Assembly: GCF_963855985.1 (NCBI RefSeq)
Contig: NC_087105.1
Coordinates: 126,501-190,500 of the forward strand
Length of the DNA: 64,000 nt
From: Ostrinia nubilalis
Taxonomy: Eukaryota; Arthropoda; Insecta; Lepidoptera; Crambidae
Direction of reading: 5' to 3'
The notes under the pieces were generated by a model, which saw nothing but the letters and a program-made list of their open reading frames with translations, had not been told where the DNA came from and ran no database searches. The translations under genes were made by a program, and so were the position numbers. Below are positions 36,341-47,721 of the stretch, piece after piece. Every line of letters begins with the position of its first letter. Position 1 is the stretch's first letter.

Positions 36341-39300
36341 CGCTCTATTGTTTCCGTGTTTATGCTAATGCGTCACGGAACACCGCGCGCGCATGTCGCG
36401 CGGTTAATGGCGGAGTGACGTCGTAAATACGACGATTAGTGTAACGGACACCGCGGCCCGAGGTGGCGGAAATAAATAAACGATACAATTATTGGGTTTC
36501 AACAAAACATTATCGTTTCTCTTTGTTTGATGTTAGAGTTGATTAATATGCGGATGTTGGACCACTCGGTGGGCATAGACTGGGAAAATGATTCTCGGTC
36601 TCGTGCCTATAAATATATTAATATTATAGATAATATTATGAATATTTTGAAAAGTAATTGAGATAAATTAGTTTTAAGTATAATATAAAAAGGGTAAATA
36701 AATAAAAAATTGAATTCATGGAAGTATTAGTATTAAAACCGACCAAAATCATTGGGAGAGGCATATGTTCAGCAGTCCTGAAATGATGATCATGATTCAA
36801 GGAAACACTCACAAAGTTTTCCTTTTGAATTTTCCCTACGACTGCGCTGAAAAGGGGACCATAAAGATTGTTTTAATAGTACTGTACTACCCCTTAAAAG
36901 AAATACCTACCTAATGTCTTAGCAGTTATGCTGAATTACTTAGTTGAATAGGTAATCTTCAACAATTTGATTGCCTGAACGAAATTCGTTGGATTCGTGA
37001 TCCGATTCTAAAACCTTTTATGTGCCAGCATCATTTTATGTACTAGTATTACGATCTGCGAATATTGCACAAGCTATGCGCGAGCGCGACCGTCGTGTCT
37101 TTCTGATCGACGGCCGATATCCAGGCGCCACAAGGCTTTTTGGTTTTATTAATAAACTAAACTTTTATTAATAAACTGGGGAACCATTATCCAATATCTC
37201 ACCTCGTAAAGTACCTCCGAGCACGCTGCCTTCTTGCACGTATTTATTGTAAGAGTAACGGGTCCATTAATTGGATTTCCCGATTAATCAGTTTTTTGTG
37301 GCGCTCCGTGACTCGCTCGGAAGGAACGAAATTACCTTCTTATTTTAACTGAGCCCAGGTTTGGTGGCTAAATAGTGTGCATTTGGTTGTGAAATTACTT
37401 AAAATATTATGTAGCTACTTTCATTGTCTGATGATTTATGGTTTATATTTTCTATTACTCAGGTATTATGAGACAGTTGGTAGATCTAGTCACTTTAAAG
37501 TCCATTTTGTAAATTGTTTTTTCAACCAACAACTGATTTTTTGTTGAACTGAATAACTAAGACTTTCTTATTCATACTAAATAGATACTTCATAAATATA
37601 ACTTTAACGTAGGAGTGAAAATTTAAGTGCAACGCGGGAAGACGTAAGTCGAATCCAAAGTCAGGAAGATACATTTTATTTCCGGTGATAATAGTGACAA
37701 TCACTGTCTATTTAAAAAGTCATTAAGGATGTATTTCTTATGAATAACAAAGGTGTAGGCTGTAGTTAAAAGTGTAGGTGCGACCATTCTGAACTTATTT
37801 AGGTGCGTTTATCACGGAATCCTCTATCCGCAGCAAGCACGTTCAAATTGCTCCGGCCGACTTAATTTACAATCTTTTGTGCTGGTATTTTACGAAACCT
37901 CGACCACTTATAGAAGGAATCCGTAACTGAAATAGCTTCGGCTTGTTTAGCAGTAAGACAAATTGCGGGTTATTCATATTGCGTAAATGATAACATCGAC
38001 TGTTTGTATTCGAGGCGGAATAACGAACGGACAAGCGATGCGGAGATAAGCTGGAACACACAAAGAGTTCGGTGGCGAAATGCAACGTCCAAATTAATAT
38101 CGATCTAACACGAGTATGCAAAATGCTGCAATATCGGTTTCTCTCACACTTGCTGCGGGTATTGTGAGCGATAAGTGTACAAGATGGTTCGGTTGAATTT
38201 TTTGAAATCAGCTTGCAGAGTATCTTTCGTAATTCTAAATCAAGGGGAATTCTAAAATCACCTTAAATGAATAAAAGCTTTCCTTTTCGGTTTGACCTCA
38301 ACCTCGCTTGATAAAAAGCGATGAAGGTGTCTAAGGGCCCTTTCCCATGGCAAATCCAGTTTTGCGGGATCCAGTAATACTAGGGTAATTCAAGTGCAAT
38401 CTGTCATTTCAATCTATTCTATTTGTCATTTAGCTTGTTTAATCTGTGCTGAATAAAGTGCACAATATTTAAGCAGGATATGGTTGCACGCGGATTTTTA
38501 GAGAGTTAAATCTTTTGGCCAATAGAAAACGTCATAATAGTTATTATATGAACTGGGATTGGTCAATGACTTTTGAAATTAAAATCCGATGGCCTGAAAA
38601 AATCGGTTTTCCAACAAACGTCAGTTACGCGCAAGGAGGTTTAGCTATTTATCCATCGAAGTTAATAAGGGAGAAGACATAAGACTAATTTTATTATTTG
38701 CCTGCCGCGACCCGGTTTTTACGAACAATGACGATGACGAACGATGAACCAGTAACGAGGAGCACACTTAGCAATGCTTCCAGGTTGCGCCTCGGTATCA
38801 ATTAAGTAACATTTTCCGTTAAGTTTACTTTATGGCCAACTAAAGGACTTTTGCCGTCTCCATGGACAAACTCGAAGTATGATAACTACAGTCATTGTCA
38901 AAATTTTGCACTGCCATTGCCGCTGGATACCATATATCGCTACTATATTCATAGATAATAGACTTTCAGTTAATCGTCAAAATTGACATTGTTTTTTAAA
39001 TAACAACAAATGGTATGAATTTTTAAATGTGATATTTTTATAAAGGTAAGTCCCCAAAACAACATTTGATAGCCTATTTTCTTTCGTTGGCATCTAAGTT
39101 CCTGTTTTCTACATATATGTTACTACTACCTATTGGATAAGTAACTAAGAACTTTGTCGTTTATTCCATGTGAACAAAATCCCTAAAAGCCCATTTGTAA
39201 TAATATTCTTACTAAACACTGCTGAAAAAGGACTAAACTTCTGAGCTATGAACGTATAATCCAGTAGCATTAAGTAGGTAGGTACGTATAGCGACGTTGG

Positions 39301-39456
39301 AACTTGATATAGAAGTTAGCTGTTTTATATTTTTTTTCACAGCAGAAATCTTTATCTTTGATCTTAATATCTGATCGTACGTATTGTCTTTTAAAATATT
39401 ACATTTGCCTAAATAAAAATAACCGACCTGCTGCTTATGTAAATTATAATTATTTA
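36341..39456. other. Long non-coding stretch
   Basis: CpG-rich blocks lie at 36341-36490 (GCGCGCGCATGTCGCGCGG) and 37070-37135. TAAGGGCCCTTTCCCATGG at 38332-38350 and CCAGTTTTGCGGGATCCAG at 38356-38374 recur inverted near 45.1-45.27 kb and may belong to one repeat family. Confidence 0.45.
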
Positions 39457-39538
39457 TAACCCTACTTACAATGCATAACAATCATAATTAGGTATAGGTA
39501 TTATAACCCTACTTAACAATGCATAACAATCATAAGAT
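39457..39538. repeat. Two-copy direct repeat, about 46-bp period
   Basis: ATAACCCTACTTACAATGCA occurs at about 39457 and again with one inserted A at about 39503, both followed by TAACAATCATAA. A simple local tandem duplication. Confidence 0.75.
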
Positions 39539-40556
39539 AGTTTGGCGTATAAGTAGGTAGGTAGGTACTATCTAGGCCGAAGGTGGAAGCGATCGACCCG
39601 GAAATATTCTCAACCATCTCAACTATCATAATATGTATTTAGAACAGTCCCTCCTTACCAATGATATTATAGATAATACCATTGCTCCTTACCATCAATG
39701 CAATCGAGCAGACAAAGGACATTGATAAAAATCGCCCTAAGATTTTCAAAGACTTAGTATGTACCATAATTTTATGTATTTTATTTATTTACTTGCAAGT
39801 GTCCAAACCTATCGGACAAGTTGCAGTTCGAAAAAATATTTTAAAAGTATTTATAACGAAATCAAAGTCACCGACATATTGACAGAGCAGAGACAGAGAT
39901 GCGGTTTTTTTAATTCGATTTAAGTAAATAATGGTATGATCGATTAGACTAGAGTCTAATCATTAGACCTTTAGACGGGCGCAGATCCGCCGCTCCCGCA
40001 GCGCTTCAGTGGATTATTGCATTTTATGTATATTTAATCACATTTATTTACCTACATTTACATATTTACTCTTTTCTTTAAGTGTAGACACTGTTTATGT
40101 ATAAGTCCACTATTGCATGCCGTGGCAACCTATAATTAAGGCAGCACTTAGATTAAGTTAAATACGTTGTAAATATTGATTGTCTTCCAGTGTATGTCTT
40201 GTTGGTTGTCCTATTAAATAAATAAAATAAATATTTATAGCAACACAATGTTTAAAAATAAAATTTTTCAAAAACGATCAATTTAATCGATTATGTCTAT
40301 TCTAAATGGACATCCCTATTTGTTAGTCAAATTGTCATTCACTCGCATCACCTTTTCTATCTCACTCACTCTTGCTGTGTTGCTGTCTTGCTTGATCCTT
40401 CTTTGTGATTCGTTTGTGTTTTAGCTTTTATTTTCGGAACTTTATTAACTACAAACTTGGCTATTCAAACGGACTCTGATTGATTGCAATAACGACATAC
40501 TCAGCCTGGGATTTACTGTTTTTGTGTGGCTCGGCCAAGGCTCGGCTGGTGGTTCT
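39539..40556. other. Non-coding stretch upstream of the transposase pseudogene
   Basis: A likely LINE or transcript 3' end lies near 40190-40235 (TGTCCTATTAAATAAATAAA). Bases 40350-40556 would be the promoter and 5' region of the pseudogene; no motif is convincing. Confidence 0.4.
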
Positions 40557-43030
40557 ATGGTGTTAGAAAATGAGCAACTTAATTATACACAACAATGGGC
40601 AGCACCTCGATCGGTAAGTACCTACATTTTGCTCTGCAATCTTATGAATAAGTACTAGCCTTGCCAAACTTCTGAATTGCCATTCTCATGGCGGGTTGTC
40701 TTGAAATGAATGTTCCGCTATTTTCTGTGGTTCAACCCTGGACAGTGTGGACAGCCAGGCCCGATTCGATTGTAAGAAACTAGTCGATGGTACAGCGCAA
40801 TGGAGGCATGAGCGAAACAACAATTATGTTGACAATCCAGCTGGTTTTGGTGTAAATCTAAGGAATTATTTACTTTGACACTATCTCCCTGCTCTCAATG
40901 AAAGCTTGTTTTGTTTTGTTTTTTGGAACTAAGACTACTAGATTATTATTTTTTGTAACTAAGTTTGTAACACGTCATAATTAATTATTATAACAACAAT
41001 GCTTATTTACTAAAGCTGTTTAACCCTACCCTCTGACCCAAAATTCTACTAACAGCACATAATATTGAGTTATCATTTTTTTTATGGTTTGCGGCTCAAT
41101 TTATTCAACGCACAGGAGTATGTGTGGCATGGCATGCAATGAATCTATTTATTTTTACAGGTTACAGCTCATGATCTTATATGCACAACATGTTGGACAA
41201 TGCCCAAGATACAACACAAATGCATCTACTTCAAATCTTAGCAGAAAATGTGTGCTTTGCAGTAGAACACTAGAGCCTAGAACACGTTCACATCAGCTCA
41301 TGTCCCTGAGAACTAACACTCAACATCATATTAACATCAGGAACATAATTGTGGAACGACTAACTCCATTAGAGGTAATGCACGCTAAAGTCCTTATTTA
41401 ATAAAATGTTATTGGCTATACAATCAGTCTAATTCTTGTAAAGTTATTGGTTTCTGTAAATTAATACTAAAATAAAATAATTTAAGTGCGGGACATTAAA
41501 AAACTGATAATTTTTTTAAACTTATTTCTAATTATTATTATTTTTAAACAGGTTACTGCAAATGACTACATCTGTGGGGCTTGTCACTCATTATTGCAAA
41601 GAGATACCACACCTACTTCACAAGACTCTCCAGATATGCCAACCGGTGCCCCGGTAGGTCACCAACAAGTTTGTGTTGGATGTGGTTGTTCATTATTGCA
41701 AACTTGAAGTCATTGTTTGGATACAGAGAATAATCAAGATATATTAAACATTGTTCGAAATTGGATTCAACCCAGAGAGGTAAGAGCCCTGCCAGTTTTA
41801 TAATACATAAAAATAATTATGCCGGTTTATTATAATAATAAAAAAGGTTTTTTCCGAATCAGCCTTCCCATCCTTCAACTCCTTCCATTGCTTTCAATCT
41901 GCCACTACTCTCATCCATACAGGTTATACAGGGTGGAAACGATAAGTGATCTCACTCGATTATTTCTAAACTACACAAGATATCGAAAAACTGGTTACTC
42001 ATCCTGAAAGTGCTTCACGAGCTCTTTCTAACGGTATCAGTAAATAGTTACAGAATTAACTGGATCTATCCGAAAATTCAATGTTTTCAGCCTCCATACT
42101 AAATGTATGCCAGCCACACAATATTAAAAGTGTTATAGATCACTTATCGTTTCCACCCTGTATAATACAAATAGACTTATATTATTAAAATATTGCAATA
42201 TTATTACTTACATAATATTAAACATAATTTTTACTATTATAAAGCCAGTTAAAAATTCCCTGAGCCAAATAAACTCAGTAAAGTTTTATTTATACTTCCT
42301 GCATAACAACAGACTACTCTTTTAAACTACCACTATTCTCACTCTCAATCCTCGTTCCTCATTCATCCCTTTCGTTTCCTCCATAGACCAATCATTCCTC
42401 ATCATTCAGCGTTCAAATCATAAATTATCTTTCATCACTCATCTTACTATTCCGTTACACACAAAAGTCGTTAATCCTATATAAATATTGCTCTTCTTAT
42501 TGTTGAACTGTGAATCTGATGTTTTATTTTATTTTCAGATTCGTCCTTCAGATCTTCTTTGCCATAGATACTATCAGAGAGCACGAATTACTACAGTTGG
42601 TGCTTATTTAATGAAGCTGAGGACCGGTGATTCAGATGACAGAATAGCTACATTACTTGGCATTTCAAGGAGTACTCTTACAAAATATGTAATGAAAGCA
42701 CGCAGTATGATGGAGGAACATTTCGTACCAGCACATTTAGGGTTACAACATATTAGTAGAGAGGAAGTAGCCCAAAGAAACCTTTATGTTCCAGTCTCTT
42801 TTCGGGAAGCCAGGAAACGATTTACCACAAAGAAAGGCTATTGTCATCATGGATGGTACATACATACATTTATGTGCAAAAAAGTAGCAATTATGCATAC
42901 CAAAAAAAAAACTTATTCCCTATACAAATATCGGAATCTCGTTAAACCATTTATGGTACTTTGTTGTGATGGCGACATCATTGATGTATTGGGCCCATAT
43001 TTAATAGAAAATGTAGAACATGACCATTAA
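40557..43030 (+). pseudogene. Broken multi-exon DDE transposase-derived gene with tandem cysteine modules
   Basis: Likely exons are 40557-40613 (MVLENEQLNYTQQ..., donor gtaagt), 41161-41374, 41552-41779 and 42539-43030, joined by ag/gt sites that are all phase 0. Exons 2 and 3 start alike (VTAHDLICTTC, VTANDYICGAC), then carry CVLC or CVGC, RSH or SH, and end IIVERLTPLE or IVRNWIQPRE; exon 4 starts IRPSDLLC, a third partial module. Exon 4 then has a helix-turn-helix-like part (DRIATLLGISRSTLTKYVMK) and DDE-type pieces: IMDGTYIHL, with the presumed first catalytic Asp, and YSLYKYRNLVKPF...DVLGPY. I take this for the DDE_Tnp_4 group (ISL2EU/Harbinger-related), from memory. It is broken: a frameshift in exon 2, TGA at 41705 in exon 3, several frame changes at 42830-42915, and a stop after VEHDH before the catalytic domain is complete. 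Several shifts sit in A-runs, so assembly error is possible for those. It could be a decayed transposon or a failed domesticated gene. Confidence 0.7.
41927..42162. mobile_element. TA-flanked MITE inside intron 3 of the pseudogene
   Basis: 236 bp. The left end TACAGGGTGGAAACGATAAG and the right end inverse are identical over at least 26 bases (through TGATC). TA flanks both sides (41925-41926, 42163-42164), fitting Tc1/mariner-type integration. Non-coding. Confidence 0.85.
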
Positions 43031-43290
43031 TAAATAATAAGTACCTACATACGTATTTTCATTTATACCTACATAACTGCCTACTTACCCTTGGGTCGGA
43101 ATAAAGATATTTTTGGATTTAAATGTAAGTAAAATATATTAACTTCTTTTTAAAAAATGTTTGGCTTTTCCGTAGGCATTCCTATTTTTCCAATACGCAA
43201 AGTTCTATTTGCTGCTATTCATACGGTTTGACAAAGGGGTTCTTTATCGATCTACGATTTAAAGTGTAATTAAGACGTCTCTCCTACATA
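43031..43290. other. Short non-coding gap
   Basis: Nothing recognised between the pseudogene remnant and the inverted duplication. Confidence 0.5.
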
Positions 43291-44280
43291 TCTATACCTA
43301 CTTATAATAAATCTGTAGAGAGGTCAATTCTGTACATGAAATATAATTTTCAAAATAACTATCAGGGGGTGATACTGATGCCAAAAATGCAATCAGTAAA
43401 ATTTTTGTCTGTCTGTCTGTCCGTCTGTATGTTCCTTATAGAAACAAAAACTACTCGACGGATTTTAACGAAACTTGGTACAATTATTCTTCATACTCCT
43501 GGGCAGGTTATAGTATACTTAGGAATTCTCACGGGAACAGGAATTAGCGGGAAAATCCTTTTGTATGAAAAATCTAAACCGCTTAAGTTAGACGCTTTAA
43601 ATTTCGCACGTAGGTACTTTAGTAAACTAATTCCCACGGGAACGGGAATTCGCATTATTATACATATAATTCTTGACAATAAATAGTTTTATTAGCAACT
43701 AGCGGCCGCCCGCGACTTCGTACGCGTGGATCCCGTTTTACCCCCTTCATCTATCTTACGCGGTTTAGATTTTTTCGTTCAAATGTTTTTTCCCGTTCAC
43801 GTGGGAATTTTGCAATATCCTGTTGTAACTAAGCTTTAAGTTTATTAAGATACCTACATGTCAAATTTCAAGCGTCTAACTAAAGTGGTTTAGATTTTTC
43901 ATACAAAGGGATTTTCCCACGAATTCCAGTTCCCGTGGGAATTAGTTTACTAAAGTACCTACGTGCGAAATTTAAAGCGTCTAACTTAAGCGGTTTAGAT
44001 TTTTCATACAAAAGGATTTTCCCGCTAATTCCTGTTCCCGTGAGGATTCCTAAGTATACTATAACCTGCCCAGGAGTATGAAGAATAATTGTACCAAGTT
44101 TCGTTAAAATCCGTCGAGTAGTTTTTGTTTCTATAAGGAACATACAGACGGACAGACAGACAGACAAAAATTTTACTGATTGCATTTTTGGCATCAGTAT
44201 CACCCCCTGATAGTTATTTTGAAAATATATTTCATGTACAGAGTTGACCTCTCTACAGATTTATTATAAGTACCTATAGA
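43291..44280. repeat. Near-perfect inverted duplication, 362-bp arms, 267-bp spacer
   Basis: Arms 43291-43652 and 43920-44280 are reverse complements with about five differences by eye. They share a private-looking variant in a microsatellite (three CTGT units then CCGT), so the arms came from one local duplication rather than two independent insertions. Both strands therefore show the same frame (starting MPKMQSVKFLSVCLSV), which is not a gene. A transcript across it would fold into a long double strand. Confidence 0.9.
43699..44280 (+). mobile_element. Full-length-looking copy of an ACTAG-start LINE-type repeat
   Basis: It starts CTAGCGGCCGCCCGCGACTT, runs through GACAGACAGACAGACAAAAA and ends ACAGATTTATTATAAGTA. 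The layout (ACTAG, CCCGCG near the start; TTTATAAT-like 3' end) resembles the LINE-type repeats elsewhere in the window. Its 3' two thirds is the source or partner of the inverted arm to the left. Confidence 0.6.
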
Positions 44281-44384
44281 AGATAGAAAATGGAAATGTA
44301 CTTCTGTTATGCTAATAACCTTAAAATCTGAAGCATTTTTCCTATTGTAACGAATCTCCCGCTTATCCGTGCTTTAAGTATCTA

Positions 44385-44600
44385 CACTAATATTATAAAG
44401 AGGAAAACTTTGTTTGTTTGGTTGTAATGAATAGACTCAAAAACTATTGGACCGTTTTTATTAAATTCTTTCACCATTCGAAAGCTACATTATCCACGAG
44501 TAACAGGCTAAATTTTATTTTGGAAAATAATAGGGTTCCGTAAAATATGTAGGTACCTAATGTAGGCCACGCGCGCGAAGCCGCGAGCGAAAAGCTAGTG
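44385..44600 (-). mobile_element. LINE-type 3' repeat, minus strand
   Basis: On the minus strand it starts CACTAGCTTTTCGCTCGCGG and ends CTCTTTATAATATTAGT. Same general layout as the other copies but a different subfamily: the interior has AAAAACGGTCCAATAGTTTT. Confidence 0.7.
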
Positions 44601-47540
44601 GAGTATAAGGTGACAATCGTTAAGTAATTTCACATATAAAAATCATTATTTCATTGCTTGGGGGTCTTGGGGCGAACGATGTATGGACGCAGAACAATAT
44701 CCTTTATTTTCAAATTTAAGCAAAAAGCATTCTGTGGTTATAAAATACCTATGCTTATTTGCACCTAGTTTATCAATCACCATGTTAATTCCATGCTTTC
44801 TATCCAGTCGACTGCTCTAACGACAAGGGTGGGCAGTCGTTGAGATGACAGCGCGAAAATCGTCGGCATCCACTAATTATGACCCTTATGTACCACTATA
44901 TTGACAAAGTTCTCCGTCTTCGTACGCGATATTGGAAATTTGGCATCTACCATCGGCTGATCTGACATTAGGCGTAGTCTGGCTTTGATATTCAATTTCA
45001 ACTGTATTACCTTGACAATCAGTTCAAAATTGATTACTAGAAAATTATTTGACAGACGATTTCTACTCTCGACAAATGCATTTGAATTAGCCCACAGGAT
45101 CCCGCACAACTGGAACACACAAGTGATGTTTGAAATTCGAATTCCGAATTCGAACGGATCGGTTTTTTGCGGGACACTACAAACGGGATGTTCGTGTAAA
45201 TGTTAATAACACTACTACTAGCGGGACCCTGCAAAAAAGGGGATGTCTCCGTGGGAAAGAGCCCTAAGTTTGTAAATTAAATGTTGTATCATAATCATAA
45301 AAGTTTTTCTTATGAAAAGTCTTATGACAAGAAAAATTAAGATTCTAAGTTACAACGAGAACATGGGGAAGAATTCGCTTCGATGAGCGCAATTCACCGT
45401 CGAATTTATGCTACACTTCCAAACCAAGAACCCGTAATAAGCTACAAGAAAGCCTTCTTTATCTATCTAGTTCGTTCGTTCGTGAACTATGACCGGCCAC
45501 CGTTCACTCCTGAACAATGGCCAATAAGTCAATGTCGTTCATCACGATCGTCAGCGTAATTTACTTTGTGCTCCGTCTAGAACATCCATTTGTTTTATCT
45601 GACACGATAAACAGAGGTTAAGGTTAATTGTAATTATTTAAAATTCTCCTGTCATTTATAATATTATGCTTATACAATAATATTTCTATTCATTATCTGG
45701 GATAGGTATCTGCATTCTTTTTTTTTTCATTAATAAGTTGTGAACTCAACGAGTTAGTTGATATGAAAATTTTAATGGTGTAAATTACGCATTTTAATTA
45801 TATTTTAATCCCCCAAAACTAATTTCATTCGCATTGATCTACTAGGTCTAGTAGACCTAGTCTTTCATACTCATAGACTTGCTAGAAATCCCGTAGAAAT
45901 ATCTGGCTCAAGGATTTTCTTGAGAGTCGCCTATTTTTTTTATATTCTACTCCAAATGATTAACACAAATTCTATCTTGAAATCACATCGTTTGAGATTA
46001 TTGATTATTTATGATAGTATTTCGAAATATGCACTCTGCAGGTATACAGAGCAATACGAAGCTAAATTCACGCGGGCAGAGCTGCAGCTAGCAAGTGCTT
46101 ACGCTTTTATGTATTCATACCCCGCAATGTTATTAAAATAATAAACCACATCGGGGTACTGTTTTAATAAAACCCGCGCATTACTATGAATCGGCGCAGG
46201 CGCATGAGAATCAATAAACGTATTTCATAGCTCTTTGTTTTAGCTCCTCGCTCGGAAACCGATTAACCCTCCACTGCGAGTGGCATATGACCACTGTGAC
46301 CACTTTTACAATTTCTCCAAAGAAATAATAATTAACTGTTATTGGTAAGTCCTTGGAATTCATTTAATAGAATGTTATAAGTGTCATTCCATTTTGTCTG
46401 TAGGTTCTACTAGTCATTCAGTTGCCACTGCATGATCACAACTCTGACTCTCCTCCATTCACCAGAGGCAAATGGACGATTTGGCCGAACCCACGCGTAC
46501 CACGTTGGTATAACAAGCATTTAATATCAAAAATCAAGAGTATTAAACCCTCATCAGTTTGTCAAAAACACATTTTATGACGTCCTGCCTCGGCTGACGT
46601 TACGATATAAAAAGCCAGTTTGAGATTGTCCTCTGGTACGTAGGGCCTGTGAAGGGTTAGGCCTAAAGCAGGCAAGCAACTTGGAGTCCTCGTCGAGCAT
46701 TAACAAAGCTATCTGCAGTCAAGGTGAGCGAGCAATCGCCGAAACGCGAGCGCGCTGGGCGGCCGCCGCGTAATTACTAAAACTATATTCTACGAAGTAA
46801 TAACCACGTTTTAAACCAGATTAAATATGGTGGCCGGCATAGCGTAAGCTCGTCGTGACTTTTACACACAATGTAGTCAGTCGTCATCTTGACTTGTACC
46901 ACGCAAAGATGATGCACGCTATTTTGTCAGATACATAAAATCACATAAACATAGTGAAGATTTCAACGTTCCTTTTTCACAAAATTGTGGTTTAAATAAA
47001 TCTCTACACAAACAACTTCTTGATTATAATTTACTTACCTATCTACGTTTATAAATGGAACTACCTTAAATTCAATATTGCTATTTGGTCCCATAAAAAT
47101 TATTCGTACTTAGTCATATTATGAGCATGATTTTCGAACAGCATTTCCTTAAACCCTTCTTCAATTATAGGTATCCCATACTATCTAAATATCAAAAACT
47201 GTAAGCTTAGTAAAAGTGCGCCCCTCGCCATTAATCTCCCACAACACGCCGCTTGCGCGCGCGCAGCTCGACAGCGATATGTGGAACGAATGCTCGTTAA
47301 CTATGTATTTCACGGCTCTTATTTATTTTATGGCTTAAGAGTACTCAAACAAACTTTAGAATATATTTTATTTTAAATATGTAAAAGCTAAAGCCCACGG
47401 TTAGCTTTCAACTCTGAAAAATGAACAAAATAGTATGTAAAATAAGAATAATATCGAGCTACATGTATACTACTAAATAAATAGGTACTTATAACACCTC
47501 TATCTACAAAATCAGAAGCAATCGGGGAAAATGTCAACAG
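44601..47540. other. Non-coding stretch
   Basis: It contains the inverse of the 38.3-kb motifs (CAGGATCCCGCACAACTGG at 45095-45113, CCGTGGGAAAGAGCCCTAA at 45249-45267), a short GTTC tract near 45470-45482 and CpG-rich blocks at 46680-46780 and 47220-47300. No gene is supported. Confidence 0.45.
45841..45861. repeat. Perfect 21-bp palindrome
   Basis: ACTAGGTCTA-G-TAGACCTAGT: ten-base arms around one central base, with no mismatch. It could be a dimeric protein-binding site or chance. Confidence 0.85.
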
Positions 47541-47542
47541 TA

Positions 47543-47719
47543 AGAGTACGCGCACACCGTTGATTTTTCGTCGGCCGATAGTTTAGTCGGGCAATTGATC
47601 AGTATGGGCATGTATGGGAGTGCGCACACTACGCCGATTCGATTTGGCCGATTCTTCATACAATTTAAAATCGGGCACAATTATCGGCCAACTAAAAATC
47701 AACGGTGTGCGCCTACTCT
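47543..47719. mobile_element. TA-flanked MITE, GCGCACACCGTTGATTTTT termini
   Basis: 177 bp. The left end AGAGTACGCGCACACCGTTG and the inverse of the right end AGAGTAGGCGCACACCGTTG differ at one base; inverse homology continues through ATTTTT and GGCCGAT. TA lies at 47541-47542 and 47720-47721. It looks like a Tc1/mariner-type non-autonomous element. Confidence 0.85.
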
Positions 47720-47721
47720 TA

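Noticed and set aside
43336..44203. Two near-identical frames on opposite strands (MPKMQSVKFLSVCLSV...)
   Set aside because: They are the two arms of an inverted duplication of a non-coding repeat, not a gene pair.
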